7,236 nt of DNA. Origin: Methanocorpusculaceae archaeon UBA456 (GTDB lineage: Archaea > Halobacteriota > Methanomicrobia > Methanomicrobiales > Methanocorpusculaceae). A model generated the notes under the pieces. It made no database searches. It was not told where the DNA came from and saw only the letters and a program-made list of their open reading frames with translations. This document shows, piece by piece, positions 6,521-7,236 of this stretch. The stretch's first letter is position 1. Every line of letters starts with the position of its first letter. The stretch is from NCBI GenBank assembly GCA_002496395.1, contig DAJQ01000027.1, positions 98,606 through 105,841 on the forward strand, given 5' to 3'. The position numbers were made by a program, and so were the translations under genes.

Positions 6521-7236
6521 GATCGCATTCGTTTGATTATTTGCGGGGTGCTTCTTATTGCACTCCTTGCCGTTGCGGGATGTGTCGGGGATTCCGGTCA
6601 GATCGCCGGTCCGAAAGCTGAGCAAAAAGAGATGATCATGACCGACGGCTTTGCCCGGACGGTGACGATCCCGCAACCCGTAGAGAGCGTCCTCTGTTCC
6701 GGCTCCGGCACGCTCCGGTACCTGGTGTACCTTCAGGGTGAGGATCTGATCATCGGTGTTGACAGCATCGAGAAGCAGGGAAGGGAGATTGAAGGACGTC
6801 CCTATGCCCTGGTGCACCGGGAATGGTTGCAGACGTTACCGCTCTTTGGTGAGTTCAGGGGAAAAGATGATCCCGAGAAGGTCATCGGTATAGGCCCTGA
6901 CCTCGTCTTCAAGGGCGGATCAAGCGGGACTGCATATGGCACAAGTATTGCTGAGGCGGATACCCTTCAGGAGAAGACAGGTACTCCTGTGGTTGCATTT
7001 GCCTACGGTTCGCTCAGAAATGAAGCCGAGAAGACTGAGATGTACACCGCCCTCCGGGTGATGGGGAAAGCGATTCAGCACGATGCCCGTGCCGAAGAGG
7101 TGATCGCCTACATCGAAGCGACGATGGCAGATCTTGAATCACGCACCGCCGATATTCATCCTGAAGAACAGAAACGTGTGTATATCGGCGGGGTCAGCGC
7201 TGCTGGTGCACACGGCATCATCTCGACCGAGCCTGC
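6515..7236 (+). CDS. Second lipoprotein substrate-binding protein (paralogue), 3' end cut by window
   Basis: 240 codons are visible and the frame is open at the right edge; about 142 residues should be missing if it matches its 381-residue paralogue at 3461. The signal peptide again ends in LAVAGC with C23 as lipid anchor. The family opening is MIMTDGFARTVTIPQPVESV (40-59), followed by CSGSG (61-65), IIGVDS (79-84), GRPYALVHR (94-102), GIGPDLVF (125-132) and AYGSLRNEAEK (163-173). Identity to the paralogue is about two thirds by eye, with only a two-residue length offset, located in the linker after the lipobox. The linker and residues near 85-105 differ most, so the ligand or partner may differ too. 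It should act on the cell surface with an iron-complex-type ABC importer. Its permease could lie beyond the right edge. It is divergent from the exporter ATPase gene. Confidence 0.9.
   Translation, partial: MNDRIRLIICGVLLIALLAVAGCVGDSGQIAGPKAEQKEMIMTDGFARTVTIPQPVESVLCSGSGTLRYLVYLQGEDLIIGVDSIEKQGREIEGRPYALVHREWLQTLPLFGEFRGKDDPEKVIGIGPDLVFKGGSSGTAYGTSIAEADTLQEKTGTPVVAFAYGSLRNEAEKTEMYTALRVMGKAIQHDARAEEVIAYIEATMADLESRTADIHPEEQKRVYIGGVSAAGAHGIISTEP
7214..7236. repeat. 23-bp exact repeat of 4154-4176
   Basis: The last 23 bases of the window are identical to 4154-4176, both coding GIISTEPA in the paralogous binding proteins. The base before the match differs (C versus G). It is part of the paralogous gene pair, not an independent element. 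Confidence 0.75.

Noticed and set aside
6497..6817. 106-codon minus-strand ORF over the start of the second binding protein
   Set aside because: Antisense to a clear signal peptide and family opening. Its resemblance to the minus-strand ORF at 3566-3766 reflects paralogy of the sense genes.

Overview
The window reads as chromosomal DNA of a methanogenic euryarchaeon, most likely Methanomicrobiales. This is inferred from sequence style only. The histidine kinases carry the SITRHDILN type of H-box familiar from that group, promoters look like archaeal TATA boxes, ribosome binding sites are GGAG/GGTG-like, and terminators are T-tracts. Overall G+C is about one half, with AT-rich intergenic gaps. 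There are six protein genes, two of them cut by the window ends. No RNA gene, CRISPR array or insertion sequence is visible.

Left part (1-3251, minus strand): two adjacent paralogous sensor histidine kinases. The upstream one (1428-3251) is a membrane protein: four TM helices, a coiled coil, two PAS domains, then a kinase core. The downstream one (1-1268, missing about 42 C-terminal residues) has an N-terminal receiver domain, one PAS domain and the same kinase core. The last PAS domain of both carries four cysteines with identical spacing (C-x10-C-x2-C-x28-C), which looks like a metal, Fe-S or redox-sensing site. No separate DNA-binding response regulator is present.

Right part (3461-7236): two paralogous lipoprotein substrate-binding proteins of the iron-complex/cobalamin ABC importer family lie on the plus strand (3461-4606, and 6515 to beyond the right end). 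Between them, on the minus strand, is a translationally coupled ABC-2 exporter pair, ATPase (5392-6339) then permease (4640-5395). No importer permease or importer ATPase is in the window, so the binding proteins must use a system encoded elsewhere or just past the right edge.

The two binding-protein genes also share upstream DNA: a 17-nt element (AAATRRGTRTGTTTAAG) exactly 52 nt before each start codon, and a nearly identical 16-nt start region. This suggests common regulation. A working picture, by inference, is a cell-surface module in which redox- or metal-responsive kinases sit beside metal-chelate capture lipoproteins and a small exporter. Only proximity supports a functional link between the kinases and the transport genes.

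Intergenic gaps are 1269-1427, 3252-3460, 4607-4639 and 6340-6514. None exceeds 300 bases, and what they hold is listed as promoter, leader and terminator candidates.
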